64,000 nt of DNA from Physcomitrium patens (taxonomy: Eukaryota > Streptophyta > Bryopsida > Funariales > Funariaceae). The stretch covers positions 11,850,786 to 11,914,785 of the forward strand of contig NC_037271.1 in NCBI RefSeq assembly GCF_000002425.4, written 5' to 3'. Each line of letters opens with the position of its first letter. The first letter of the stretch is position 1. Of the stretch, positions 1 to 11,421 are shown in pieces. The translations under genes and the position numbers were made by a program. The notes under the pieces were generated by a model. It saw only the letters and a list, made by a program, of their open reading frames with translations. It did not search any database and was not told the DNA's origin.

Positions 1-450
1 ATAACAACTCCAAATTGCCCAAAAATAATGCTCGTAAAAACCTTATTCAGTTTTCTATCAAATCCCTTTCTTCAATCTGCCAAAGAGTCTTTGAGTTGTC
101 ATCGAGACTCGGTTTTGTGCCTCTGGATCTGATTTCAACCAAGGTTGATAATAGGCTCTCCTTGGGTATCAAGATCTAGTTTTTCTAGATTATTTTTGCT
201 AGAATTTACTCTTAACTTCCTTCTAAATATGTCTATATCATTTATTTTTCCAATCTACCTTATTTTGCCTTATTTTTGGCCCTAAAAAGTAAGTAGAAGC
301 TATTTTTCTAAAAGGGCAGCGTCACTACTAAAAGTTTTACTACCTTCCTATCTTTTATCCATATTTTTCTACTTTATCTTTTAACTTGGCTCTTCTATAA
401 TAAGATCCATATTATTATCTTTCACCATATATTTATGTTACAACACAACA
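1..450 (+). repeat. S1 LTR-like element, copy a (right end only)
   Basis: The right end of an S1 element, cut by the window start. It matches the right end of the S1 copy at 23633-25342, including a shared stretch around a 'ttgtgcct..ggatctgatttc' block, and ends in CAACACAACA at 450. The next four bases are ACGT, the presumed target duplication; the other flank lies outside the window. It interrupts family B copy B1 exactly between protease and reverse transcriptase. No coding sequence seen. Confidence 0.7.
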
Positions 451-2785
451 ACGTGGATTTGAAAGGCATTCCTCCTAAAGTTTGTAAGCATCAAATTATT
501 TTGGAGGAGAATACTATATTAATTTGTCAAAGACAATATTGATTCAATCCAAAATATTTCCTTATGGTAAAAGAAGAATTAGACAAGCTTCTTGATGTGG
601 ATTTTATTTATCTAGTTTCCTATAATGAATGGATTTTATCAATTGTAATGGTAGCAAAGAAGAATGAAAAAATTTGAATTTATAATAATTTTTATAAATT
701 AAATATAGCTACTAAGAAGGATTATTTTTCTTTACCTCAAGAGATAGATAGTATCATGGATGTGGTAGCCAAGCATGAATGTTATTCTTTTTTGGATGGA
801 TTTTTGGATTACAGTGAAGTTAAAATTGCAGAAGAAAACTAGTTAAAAACTACTTTCACTATGAACTAGGAGACCTTTGCTTATAAAATTATGCCATTTG
901 GATTATATAATATCTTAGCCATATTTCAGAGGATAATAAAAAAAGTTTTTCAAGATCATTTATGACATTCAATGGAAATATTTTTAGATGATTTTTATAC
1001 ATTTAGTATAAATGCCAATCATTTGGAATATCTTGATAAGTATTTGGATTGCTGTGGCTATTATAAAATCTCTTTGAACTCAAAGAAATACCAATTTGGA
1101 GTACCATCTGGTAAATTATTGAGATACATTATTTCAATAGCTAGTATTGCTATTGACCCGGATAAAGTTACTTGTAGATTGACTTTATTAAAGCTAAAAA
1201 CAGTGTTGGATATTCATAGTTTCATCAACCATGTCAGTTATTATCACTAATTTATTCATTCATTTGCGGTCATATGTTAGTCTTTAATTAATCTCTTAAA
1301 AAACTCCATATTAGATGAGTCTAATCCAATTTGGACTGAGAAATGTACAATTGCGTTTAAAAAATTGAAACAAAAATTGGTGTGTGCACCAGTATTAATT
1401 GGACCTTGTTTGATAATACTATTTCATATTTATATTGATGCATCCAATGTTGCTATTGGATCCATATTAAGTCAAAAAGATAAAAAGAATTTTGATCATC
1501 GAATATATTATTCTACTCAATAATTGGTTGCAGTTGAATAAAATTATATTAATACTTAATGAAAAGCTTTTAGAATGATTTATTCTATTTAAAATTTTTT
1601 GCATTATTTTCTTAGTTATGCATTCATGTTTCATATCGATCATGATGCTCTTAAGTATATGGTTAATAAACCTCAATTGAGTGGATGCATTGCTTGATGG
1701 GTGTTACTACTTCAAGAATTTAACTTTGCTATCAATGTCAGATCTGAAAAGAAACATGCCAATGCGGACCACATGTCCCATTTCTCCAATATATTGGATA
1801 ATAAGCCTATCAATGATGCCCTACTTGATGTGGAATTATTTGCCGTCAATATGATTATATCCAAATATAGTGAATTGATTTAATATCTGACATTTCAAAT
1901 ATTTCTACCTACTTATAGTGAGAAACTTAAGAAATCCTTGATTTTAAAAAATGTGCCATATATGATGATTGGTGATGCCTTATATAAGCAAGGGCGGGAT
2001 GGAATTTTACACCACTGTATCTTTTAAAGTGAAATACATGCCATCTTAGAAGGCTACCATTTAGATAGTTATGGTAGACATTTTGTCAGTAATAGTATTG
2101 CTCGTAAAACTTTAATGGCTACATATTAGTGGCCAATAATATTTATGGATACATACCAATATGCCTAAATTTGTGATTTTTGTCAACAAATTGGTCGACC
2201 TATTGGAACTTATGCCATGCCATTGGTACTAATTTTGGTACAAGCACCGTTTAAAAAATGGGATATTGATTTTGTAGAATCAATTACACCAGCTTCACGT
2301 AATGGAAAAAAAAAGATTATGTAACAAAATGGACTGAGGTGACGGCAATGAAAACTGATACTATCAATATAGTAGCTATATTTTTATATGAAAATATTAA
2401 CACTCGGTTTAGTTGTCTCAAAGAATTACTTTGTAGGCTTATTGTATTGTATATAAAATGACTATCAATTCCACACCATTTCAATTGGTGTACATGCAAG
2501 AAGCAATATTACTATTTGAATTAGAAGTTCAAATTTTAAGAATTGCATTGGATAAATATCTTGGCAACAAGAAATCCCTCCAATATGAGATCGCACAATT
2601 AAAAAAATTGAATAAAATTAGGGCTATGACTCTTTTGACTATAGAAGCTATACATCATCACTGTAAGAATTATTATGATAGTAAATTATGTCCTAAATCT
2701 TTTCAATCTAATGATCTAGTGCTTATTTATGATAGTCAATTTTATAATTTTTTAGGAAAATTTCAAGTCCATTGGCATGGACCGT
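451..2785 (+). pseudogene. Decayed family B pol (RT, RNase H, integrase), copy B1
   Basis: Aligned by eye with the better copy at 37688-40231, this stretch reads through reverse transcriptase, RNase H and integrase in order, with many stops and frame changes. Recognisable parts are 'VKEELDKLL', 'CYSFLDGF', the RT catalytic box MEIFLDDF (about 973-996), an RNase H segment with 'YIDASNVAIGS', and integrase pieces near 2215-2330 and 2458-2785. The longest open pieces are only about 60-110 codons. It reads away from the S1 element on its left and is cut on its right by another S1 copy inside the integrase C-terminal 'WHGP' motif. Not functional. It is the oldest-looking of the four family B copies here. 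Confidence 0.8.
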
Positions 2786-4711
2786 TGTTGTGATGTAAAA
2801 TGGCCAATAGGTAAAAAGGTGAAGAAAATATCATAATTTTGAAGATCTTATTTCAAATATATTATAACAAATTATCTTTAAAAATTAGATAATAGTCAAG
2901 GGATAGAAAAATTAAAGGTGCTAGTATTGCCTTTTTACAAAATAGGCTTCTACTTACTTTGTAGGACCACAAATAGAGCAAAATAAGGTAGATTAGAAAA
3001 ATAAATAATATAAGCACCTTTAGAAAGAAATTAAAAGAATAATTTCTAGAAAAAATTATCTAAAAAAATTGTATATTGATACCTAAAGAGGATTGGTTAT
3101 AAACCAGGGTCAAAATCAGATCCCAAGGCACAAAATCGAGCTCCAATGATGATTTTAGGATTCTTTTGGAAATCGAAGGGTAAGATCTGTGAGTTGACTT
3201 GACAATTTTTCTATAAGTATTGACTTGGGATGATTTGAGTATGTATTAACTTTGTAAGATCTTTACAAAGTTGGGATTTGTTTTGGATGACTCTAAATTT
3301 GTAAAATAAAGTAGGTGATAATTTTTAGAAAATTTTGTAAGTTTGGCAATAGATCTGCAAGTGAAATTTTTAGAATTTTTGGATATATATGTATTTAATA
3401 TATGCTGTGAGTTTTAGCTTGATTAAAAAATTGGATCAAGGATTATTGAAGTTTGAGTGGGTCCGGGTCTTGGAAAAAAGAGTTTTAGATCTAGTAAGGA
3501 TTTCTAAGTTTTCTTGCAATCTATCAATTAGATTGGAATAAAAATTATATATATGGGTAATAGATTTATTTTACTACATATATAAAAAATTTGAAATCAA
3601 TTGAATAGTTCAATAAGGAGATATTGAGGCTGGAAATTCAACATTCAAATTGAAGAAGGAAGCCAGCCAACATCCAAGCAAATATTAGGATTGATCTTCT
3701 TTTTGGTGAATTCGATCTTCTTTAAAAATTTTGTACTTCTAATCAACTTAATCATGAAGAGGTGTGCAAAATTTGAGTTAAAATCAATGGTTCATTCATT
3801 ACTTATTGAAGTTTAAATCTACTATATGAATTATTTGGATTATTTAGGATTTGATTAGAATATGTTTTGGATTTAATTAGGATTTGATTAAGGTTTGTTT
3901 AGGTTTGTTTAGGACTTGGTTAGGATTTTTTAGGATTTGACTAGGATTTGATTAAGATTTGTTTAGGATTTGACTAAAATATATTTAAGATTGATTAGAG
4001 TTTGGTTAGGATTTCACTAAGGTTTGGTTAGGATTTGGTTAGAATTTGATTAGGATTTGGTTAGGATTTGGTTAGGATTTGATTAAGTTTTTTTTAGGAT
4101 TTGATTAGAATTTGGTCATGATTTGTTTAAGAATTGACTAGGATTTAATGAAAGTTTATTTAGGATTTGATTAGAGTTTGATTAGGATTTATTAGGGTTT
4201 GACTAAGATTTGGTTAGAATTTGTTTAGGATTTGTTTAGGATTTATTTAAGATTGATTAAGATTTGATTAGGATTTGATTAGGAATTGATTAGGATTTGA
4301 TTGAGGTTTGATTAGAATTTGATTAGAATTTGGTTAGGATTTGACTAAGTTTTATTTAGAATTTAGATAGGATTTGATTAGGATTTATTTAAGATTTCTA
4401 TTTTAATATTTTATTAATATTTCTATTTTAGTATTTTATTAATATTTCTATTTTAATTTTATTTTTAAATTCCTATGTTATTTCTTTATGATTTCTTTAA
4501 AAGATCTTTATGAATACTTTGTGTTTCTTATATAATTCCTTTGTAATTTTGAATGAATTTGATTGATATTTGAATTATATTTGTTAATCTTTAATTGTAA
4601 TTTTTTTAAGAATCTATTAGAATTTATAGGACTTGTTGTTGCAATTTTTCTTTTAATTTCCACAGCTAGGTGTCCAGTGCATTCTCAAGCCAAATGCCAC
4701 ATAATACAACA
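2786..4711 (-). mobile_element. S1 solo-LTR-like element, copy b
   Basis: A 1.9 kb insertion in the integrase tail of B1. It starts TGTTGTGATG and ends ATACAACA, and is flanked on both sides by CCGT (2782-2785 and 4712-4715). Removing the insert and one CCGT rejoins the integrase motif. It is the reverse complement of the S1 copy at 23633-25342, with the same outer ends and the same repeat-rich middle. The inner end (reverse strand) begins like family A LTRs, with a related 'TTGAGAATGC' block. No ORF of note. I infer a solo LTR because no second LTR or internal region is present. Confidence 0.75.
3830..4395. repeat. Degenerate TTTAGGATTTGGTTAGGA-type tandem repeat
   Basis: About 560 bp of imperfect short repeats built from 'ggatttgatta', 'ggatttggtta' and 'tttaggatttg' units, with no constant period. 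The units resemble degenerate plant telomere repeat (TTTAGGG), but exact TTTAGGG units are rare. It sits in the middle of S1 copy b; the equivalent array appears on the other strand in S1 copy c. Confidence 0.7.
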
Positions 4712-5510
4712 CCGTATCATATAGTGCAAGGTTTTTTTAATGATTCAGTTCAATTTGAAGATTTTATAGATACCCAATTTATCACATATATTAACAAAAA
4801 TCAATGACAACTTTATTATAAGTAAACCTGGGACGGGTTTTAAAAATTGGAAGAAAGAGGACTTACTTATTAATGATAGATTGCCTATACTCATACGTAT
4901 ATGATGGATACTAAAGATGATCAATGGTTGGTTTTAGGTCCTAATATTGATTAGTCAAGAAAATCAGAAGTAAATTTAGAATAAATCAAATTAGAGATTA
5001 TTGATTCAGATCCTAAATAAAAAGTTAGGAGCAAGGCACTTAGTAGAAGTTTTCTTCAGCATTTTGAACATTGTTATTTGAGATATAACTATTGAAGTGT
5101 AGGGTTTACTTTAGTAAGTAAGAAAGTAATATTAGTATGAGCAAGGAGTGAGAAGCAAGTATTCCATAATATCAATGGAAAGAGTGAAGAGAGCTAAAGA
5201 CAAAGACGAAAGCTGCCAAAATATGAAAGCTAAGAATAATTTGGGATCGCCATTCTTAGTGATTCTTATCAATATTGAACCAATGAAGTTGAAAATCTAT
5301 TGGTCCTCCAAAAGTCAAAGAGATTTTTAAAATGCATAGTTATATCCATTTTTGCAAAGATCATATAACTTACTACCAATTGATGTGGAATTGATGGAAG
5401 AATATATAGCAAATTATGATCTAAAGGATGATTTGAGTATTGTCAAGGGAAGCATTATTGAGATGGATGAAACTACCTTACAAAAGATATTGCACCTCTC
5501 AATTGGTGAG
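4712..5510 (+). pseudogene. Family B integrase tail and start of ORF3, copy B1
   Basis: 4712-4860 resumes the B1 integrase C-terminus with the same layout as 40235-40351 in B3 ('VQFEDF', then a short basic tail). 5148-5510 matches the N-terminal third of ORF3 (compare 40639-40985): 'MERVKRAKDK', 'INIEPMKLKIYW', 'PIDVELMEEYIANYDL', 'LHLSIGE'. It has two in-frame stops near 5329 and 5338. It is cut at 5510 by insertion of B2 and resumes at 26956. Confidence 0.75.
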
Positions 5511-6283
5511 TGTGATTGTCGTTTTACTTATTCTGCAATTCTTTCCAGAATAAACCTATATAAGAAAATTCAAACACATGGAAAGACATTGCATGAATTT
5601 TACTTATTAGGATCACACAATTAACTGTATTCCAAACCACTAAAATACTAAAAAATACTACAATGCTTCCTCCCAGTAACAATACTCCTCCATCAATTGA
5701 TAACCATAATATGCAACCCTGCACTCTCAAAAGATGGCTCAAACCTCAATAAATTCCATCCAACACCAGGAATAATAGACTTCACTCCAATCAAACTGAA
5801 TTCACAGAATTCTTGTAATCACAGACTTCCTCTATCGAAACACACACACAACTCTCAATAAACAACAATCATAATCTTCCATCCATAATCAATCTTCCAA
5901 TAACTTCTCATATAATTCAATCACTCAGTACTCTAATTACAAAATCAATAACTCATAAATCAATCTCTGATTTATTCCACAGACTCACTTCTCAGTATTC
6001 AAAAACTATCTATTATTCTTCAACAACAAAGAAAACAAAAGAAACAAAGAAGAAGCACCAAGCTTAACCCCGACTCATGACTATCACAGTCTGGCATTTT
6101 CTTCCTCTCTCCCATCCTCCTTATACTACCCTGAGATACCAACTCCTATACTATGGATAATAACTACTTTTCCTGACTATTCATCCATTCTACCTGTTGA
6201 ACCACCATTTCAGTAGTTATCTATCTTTGTTTACACTATACACTAGATATCTATATTTTAAAAATAACTACTTATTCTACATA
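5511..6283 (-). repeat. 3' LTR of B2
   Basis: 773 bp, TGTAGAATAAGTAG... at its start (6283, minus strand) to ...ACAATCACA at its end (5511). It matches the LTRs of B3 (31931-32706) and the partner LTR at 26176-26955. Its outer flank is GTGAG. Confidence 0.85.
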
Positions 6284-6298
6284 GCTCCACTCCTAATT
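6284..6298 (-). promoter_or_regulatory. Polypurine tract of B2
   Basis: On the minus strand the sequence just before the 3' LTR reads AATTAGGAGTGGAGCTA, the position and composition expected for the plus-strand primer. B3 (42298-42316) and B1 (29722-29737) have the equivalent tract. Confidence 0.65.
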
Positions 6299-6329
6299 GT
6301 GCACCGTCTCTGTAAACACAATATTGATA

Positions 6330-8031
6330 AACAAAAATCAATCATTTTATTTTTTTTATTTTTATTTTTATTTTTTTTTAAACTGGATTGTTCAATCTCT
6401 TCAATTTTTGACGTTGACTCCATTTGGTCTCGTTCTAATACTATTTCTTCCACTGACTCATCTTGAATCTCTACCCTTAATTGAGCTATTAAATCTTCAT
6501 TATACGCTCTCAATTTTCAAACCTGAGCTTCCAATTGGAGTATTCTAGCATCTTTAGCTTCTAATTATTGCTGCTGCTGTTGCAATTTCTCCTCCAATTT
6601 TCCAATTCTTACTCCCATTGAGGCAGATGTCTGTGACTGACCAATATTGACCAAATCACTTTTCAATTTCATTACTGTTTCCTTCAAAACAATAATTTTT
6701 GTCTGTAGCTCATCCGTTTTATTTCGATATTGATCATCCAATTATTTCTTTTCAAGCTCCAATGCCTCCTTCTCTCGTTTCATCTTCAACTGAGTATTTA
6801 TCTTTTCATGTTTCAATCTATATGATTTGTGAATTTGTAATAATTCTTGCCTTTGATTTTTCAGGATATGCTGAATTCTCTGTTTCTCCTTTGACCAGTT
6901 TTCCACTCTCTCATCCAATTCACGCTTCACTCGCATCTTGGATTTTGATTCTACCTTGATGACTTATTTTTGTTCCTTGATTTTATAATTTTGCTCCAAT
7001 ATTATTTTCTTGCTCGCTTCCACGTGCCTTATTAAGCTACCCTCATCTTTGAGCTTACTCACCATAAGTTGCAGCTGAAAAATTTGACCCAATATAACTT
7101 TTTTAAGATTCCACCCTTCTGTTACACCCTATTGAAATCCTAATTGGTTGCTTTTCCTTGGAACTGGTATTGATATCATCATCTCTATTGTCGATCGAAT
7201 TGAAATTCACTCCGGTGTAGATATTGGTCTTGCTTTCCATTCTGCCGCTCTGCTGGATTCTCCCACTTCATACACCATTACCCCTAGACTAACTGTTTCC
7301 ATTTGTAAACTTAGAACTACTGGTTGACATTACTGTTTCAATGTATACTCTATCACTGAGTTTACATAATTGGAACATAATAGTGAAGCAAACTTCCCCG
7401 TCTTCCGCTTAGCTCTCATTTCAGCATGTATCCTTGTGGCCACATAAGTTGCCCAATTGAATACCATGCCTTTTAGTGTTCATATCGTGGAAAATAATAA
7501 TCACTTTGCCATGTAGGTGGTATACCAATTCAATGCTAATCACTTCTGAACAAATCACATCCATTCTATAAGTTTGGGCGTAAGTGCCTCCTGTACCTTC
7601 CATCCTTGATTTTGCTCGAGAGATGACATTCTTCCTTTGAAGTAGCTTCTTGGCCTTAAATCATTTGACGCATCTCCTCCCACCTCAAGCTCTCTGGTTG
7701 GTAAATACAAGATCTTGTGTAAGATATTCTCATCTATCCCAATCAAGATTCTTCTTATCACACTCAAACCATCCTTTGGATCATAATTTTTTATATATTC
7801 CATCGCTCGTTCTACATCAATTGGTGGTAGTTTAACCGATCCTCGCAAAATCATAAATAACTGTGCATTTCTAAAATCTTTTTGTCTTTTCAATGACCAA
7901 CAGATATCTAACTTCATCGGTTCCATGTTGGTGATAATTACAAGAGACGGCGATCCCAGATCCCACTTAGATCTTTTATTGCGACGACTTTCTGATTATT
8001 TCGGTACTCTCTTCGCTCTTTCTATCAACAT
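6330..8031 (-). pseudogene. ORF3 (post-integrase ORF) of B2, broken
   Basis: Matches ORF3 of B3 (40639-42222) along its length but with stops and frame changes. The N-terminal part (7926-7555) reads 'MEPMKLDICWS', 'PPIDVERAMEYI', 'SYFKGRMSSLEQNQGW'. The C-terminal part (6936-6742 and 6513-6400) is a charged coiled coil, for example 'REKEALELEKK', ending near 'YNEDLIAQLR', which matches 'LNEDLMARLN' in B3. It lies between integrase and the polypurine tract, as the env-like ORF does in Athila elements, but I see no signal peptide or membrane segment. Function unknown. Confidence 0.72.
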
Positions 8032-8339
8032 TGTGAAATCAAACTCTCAATACTTCCTCATGCTAACACTATTGCTGATTACTGTCGAAAAGCTTACAGT
8101 TCAAAGCACAATGTCTGAAATTTACAACAATGAAACCTTCTATGAGTGCCCCGCTCCTAAGTGCTTACTCGGGATCTAAATCAAGAATGTCTAAGCTAAT
8201 GTACTTTAATCTCACGTCTAATCAAGAATGTCTAATTTCTTGACTAATCAGTTTCAATATCCAAAACTAACCATCAATCGTTTCCTAGCTATCATAACCT
8301 TTCCAATCCTATCGAGTAATCATTATTACGGAGACTTCC

Positions 8340-8814
8340 TTCCGCCACTGAGTAAACCTGTCCCGAGTTTACGTATAATATAGACGTAATCGATTCCCAT
8401 TAATGCATGTTGTGATGTGGATTCCCAGAAAATCTTTTAATTAAATTGAACCATTAGGGAAAACTTCCACCACCCGATATGGCCCATGCCATCGTACTTG
8501 CAATTTACTAAAAAAGTTGTTAAAGCCGCTATCATAAAGTAGTACCAAATCATTGGGCATAAAATATTTTAGCTGTAACTTACTGTCATAATAACTCTTT
8601 CTGCAGCACTGTGTAGCTTTCATGATCAAGAAAGCCGTAGTCCTAGCTTCATCCAATTTCTCCAATTGGACTAACCTATATTGAAGAGATTTTTGTCTCC
8701 CATACATTCATCCAACGTAATTCGTAAACTTTGGACCTCCAATTCAATTGGTAGAATTACCTCTTGACCATATACGAATTGAAATGGGATAGAATTGATA
8801 GTTACTTTATACGC
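8340..8814 (-). pseudogene. Family B integrase C-terminal part, copy B2
   Basis: Minus-strand continuation of the integrase that stops at 18505. 8707-8441 is open and reads 'KSLQYRLVQLEKLDEARTTA', 'SYYDSKL', 'FMPNDLVLLYDS' and 'RWHGPYRVVEVFPNGSI', the linker and C-terminal DNA-binding part of a gypsy integrase. Bases 8811-8814 (ACGC on the plus strand) are one copy of the target duplication of A1; the other is ATGC at 18505-18508. Confidence 0.78.
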
Positions 8815-9005
8815 TGTTGTATTACGTGCTTTCTTGCTCGAGAACGCGCTGGGCGTCTGGCTGTAGAAGGTAGCATGGAGATTCGCTAATAATCAAGCAG
8901 TCTATCGGTTTTTGACTGTTGGAATATAAACAATTGCAAGAATACATCGTAAATCTATACGAATATCCTTCGACTACTCACCAAAGTCCTTTTTACCTCA
9001 GCCAG
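8815..9005 (-). repeat. 3' LTR of A1, distal end
   Basis: The last 190 or so bases of the A1 3' LTR (minus strand), from TGTTGTATTACG at 8815 up to the point where fragment A6 begins. It aligns with 17237-17425 of the 5' LTR. The rest of this LTR continues at 10357-11359; about 80 bp of LTR between the two parts is missing. Confidence 0.7.
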
Positions 9006-10356
9006 TGTCGTATTACGTGCTTTCCTGCTCGAGAACGTGCCGGGCGTCTGGCTGTAAAAGGTAGTATGGAGATTCACCGATAGTCAAGCAGTCTATCAGT
9101 TTTTGACTGCTGGAATATAAACGACTGCAACAATGTACCATAAATCTATACGGGTGCTCTTCGACTGCTTGTCGAAGTCCTTTTTGCCCCAGCCGGTAGG
9201 TCTCTAGACGTTACAGAGAACCCCGTACAACCCAAACTGTTAACCTTCAATACTGCTTTATACTTACGATCTTGTATCCACTGACTGTCTTGTTAGATTA
9301 ACCCAATAAATTTCATTCACTCCGCATACTCAATCCTATAGACACCCTTTTAATCCTTCAATCACAGACGTAACTTGATTTCACAAAACAATCAAGAGTA
9401 TTCAAACCCACTTCATTTAAAAATCCCGATTCACCATTACAACACTGACTTCAGCAGCGATTGCCTCAGTCTTCCCCAAAACTCTACGAAGAAGAAAAAT
9501 CCAAATCCTATGTCTTTCCTTCCCCGACCCGAAGCATGAAGCTCCTCTCTCTAATTCCCTTGATCTTCAAAAACCTCCCATCCCCCATAAAAACCCACAC
9601 CACTCCAAAACTATATCCCCCCTAACCTTATCCTCTGAATTTCTTCAATCTTCCGTCTTAGATCCGGAATTGGCCCCCACCTCAAGCTTGGATCCGAAAT
9701 TGGCTCTCGCCGCCAAGCTTTCTCCTCCGTTTTTACCTTTAAGAAATCTATTTACCGAAAACAACGTTCCCTGAGACGGCACAGAGAACAGGACAGCCTG
9801 AAACAGAATCGAACCCCGTAATCGGGACCACATTGAGTCGCCCGACCAATTCAGGTCCTATATTGGGAAGGATGCCCGTAGTAACCTGGATGTTCCCGTA
9901 ATTGGGTCCAATTGGTCCTCGCGTCAGATTGGCTAAGACCCGTAGTAAGACCTGGATTTCTCGTAACTAGACTGCATTGGGTTGTCCCACCAATACAGGT
10001 CTCATATTGGGTAAGAGGACCCGGATTGAATTATCGAAATTGGATCCAATTGGCTCCTCAAACCCATCGTGTGAATTGGTCCTTCTCTTCCTGCTGACTC
10101 CCGTTATTGGAATCGAATGGGGCATTCCAGTATGCCCCGGCTGACTGTAACGGAGTCACTGAACCTGACCACTCAGTATTTGTACTAGAGTTGGTCAATG
10201 CTCCCAATATTCGAGGTAACTAAATATTAATAAAATTCCCCTTTCTTTTTATTTTCACTGTATACTCGTGTTTCAACACGACATCCACCCCCTCTGAACC
10301 TGTGCATCCTCCGGTATGCACCAATTTACCCAATTGCTGTTTAATTCAGAACATAT
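9006..10356 (-). mobile_element. Family A fragment A6: full LTR plus a short internal end, inserted in the A1 3' LTR
   Basis: 9006-10283 is a complete family A LTR (TGTCGTATTACG...CAACACGACA). It is followed by the polypurine tract (10284-10298) and about 60 bp of the integrase-end region, then by a jump back into A1 LTR sequence at about 10357. The flank on the LTR side is CCAG (9002-9005) at a place where other LTR copies read CCGG. The other flank is lost. Probably a second insertion that later lost its 5' part by deletion. Confidence 0.65.
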
Positions 10357-11359
10357 CCTGTATCCACTGACTGTCTCGTTAGATTAACTCAATAAATTTC
10401 ATTTACTACGCATACTCAATCCTATAGACACCCTTTTAATTCTTCAATCACAGACGTAACTCGATTTCACAAAACAGTCAAGAGTAATCACATCTACTTC
10501 ATTAAAAATCTTGATTCACCATTACAACACTGACTTCAGCAACGATTGCCTCAGTCTTCCCAAAACCTTATGAAGAAAAAAAAACCCCAAATCTCTGTCT
10601 TTTTTTCCCACCTCGAAGCATGAAGCTAGCTCTCCGATCCTTCTCAAAAAACTTATTCTCCCGCCTTCATTTCTTAACCTATCCTCCCCTTTAATCCTAA
10701 TTCTCTCTTCTTTTAAACCCTAGCTTTTGAATTTCTTCATTCTTCCGTTTTGGATCCAGAATTGGCTCCGCCGTTAGAATTCTCTCATTCGTTTTTACCT
10801 TTAAGAGATCCTTTTACCGAAAACAACGTTCCCTGAAACGGCACATAGAATAGGATAGCCTGAAACAGAATCGAAATCCCGTAATTGGGACTACATTGAA
10901 TCGCCCGACCAATTCACGTCTCATATTGGCTAAGAGGCCCGTAGTAAGACCTGGATGTTCCCGTACTTGGGTCAAATCGGTCCTTTGCGTTAGATTGGCT
11001 AAGTGGCCTGTAGTAAGACCTAGATGTTCTCGTAATTGGACCGCATTGGGTTGCCCGACCAAGTCAGGTCTCATATTGGGTAAGACTTAGATTGGATGTC
11101 TTGAAATTGGATCTAATTGGCTCTTCGAACCAGGTTCACCTGTTGTTGAATTGGTCCTTTCTCTTTCTGTTGACTCACGTTATTGGAATCGAATGGAGCA
11201 TTTCAGTATGTCCCGGCTGACTGTAACGGGGTAACTGACCCTGGCCTCTTAGTATTTGTATTGAAATTGGTCGTTGCTCCTAATATTCGAGGTAACTGAA
11301 CATTAATAAAAGTTCCCTTTCTTTATATTTTTTCGATATACTTGTGTTACAACACGACA
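10357..11359 (-). repeat. 3' LTR of A1, proximal part
   Basis: Begins at 11359 (minus strand) with TGTCGTGTTGTAACAC and runs to about 10357, aligning with 17505-18504 of the 5' LTR. The first bases form a 5-bp stem (GTGTT/AACAC) next to the terminal TGTC. Confidence 0.75.
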
Positions 11360-11375
11360 TCCACCCCCTCTGAAC
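11360..11375 (-). promoter_or_regulatory. Polypurine tract of A1
   Basis: The minus strand reads CAGAGGGGGTGGA directly before the LTR start TGTCG. The same tract precedes the 3' LTRs of A2 (48842-48857), A3 (54089-54105), A4 (58086-58098) and fragment A6. Confidence 0.75.
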
Positions 11376-11421
11376 CTGTGCATCCTCCGGTATGCACAAA
11401 TTTACCCAATTGCTGTTTGAT

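Noticed and set aside
3830..4395. A real chromosome end or telomere
   Set aside because: Units are degenerate, lie within a mobile element with target duplications, and unrelated elements continue on both sides.
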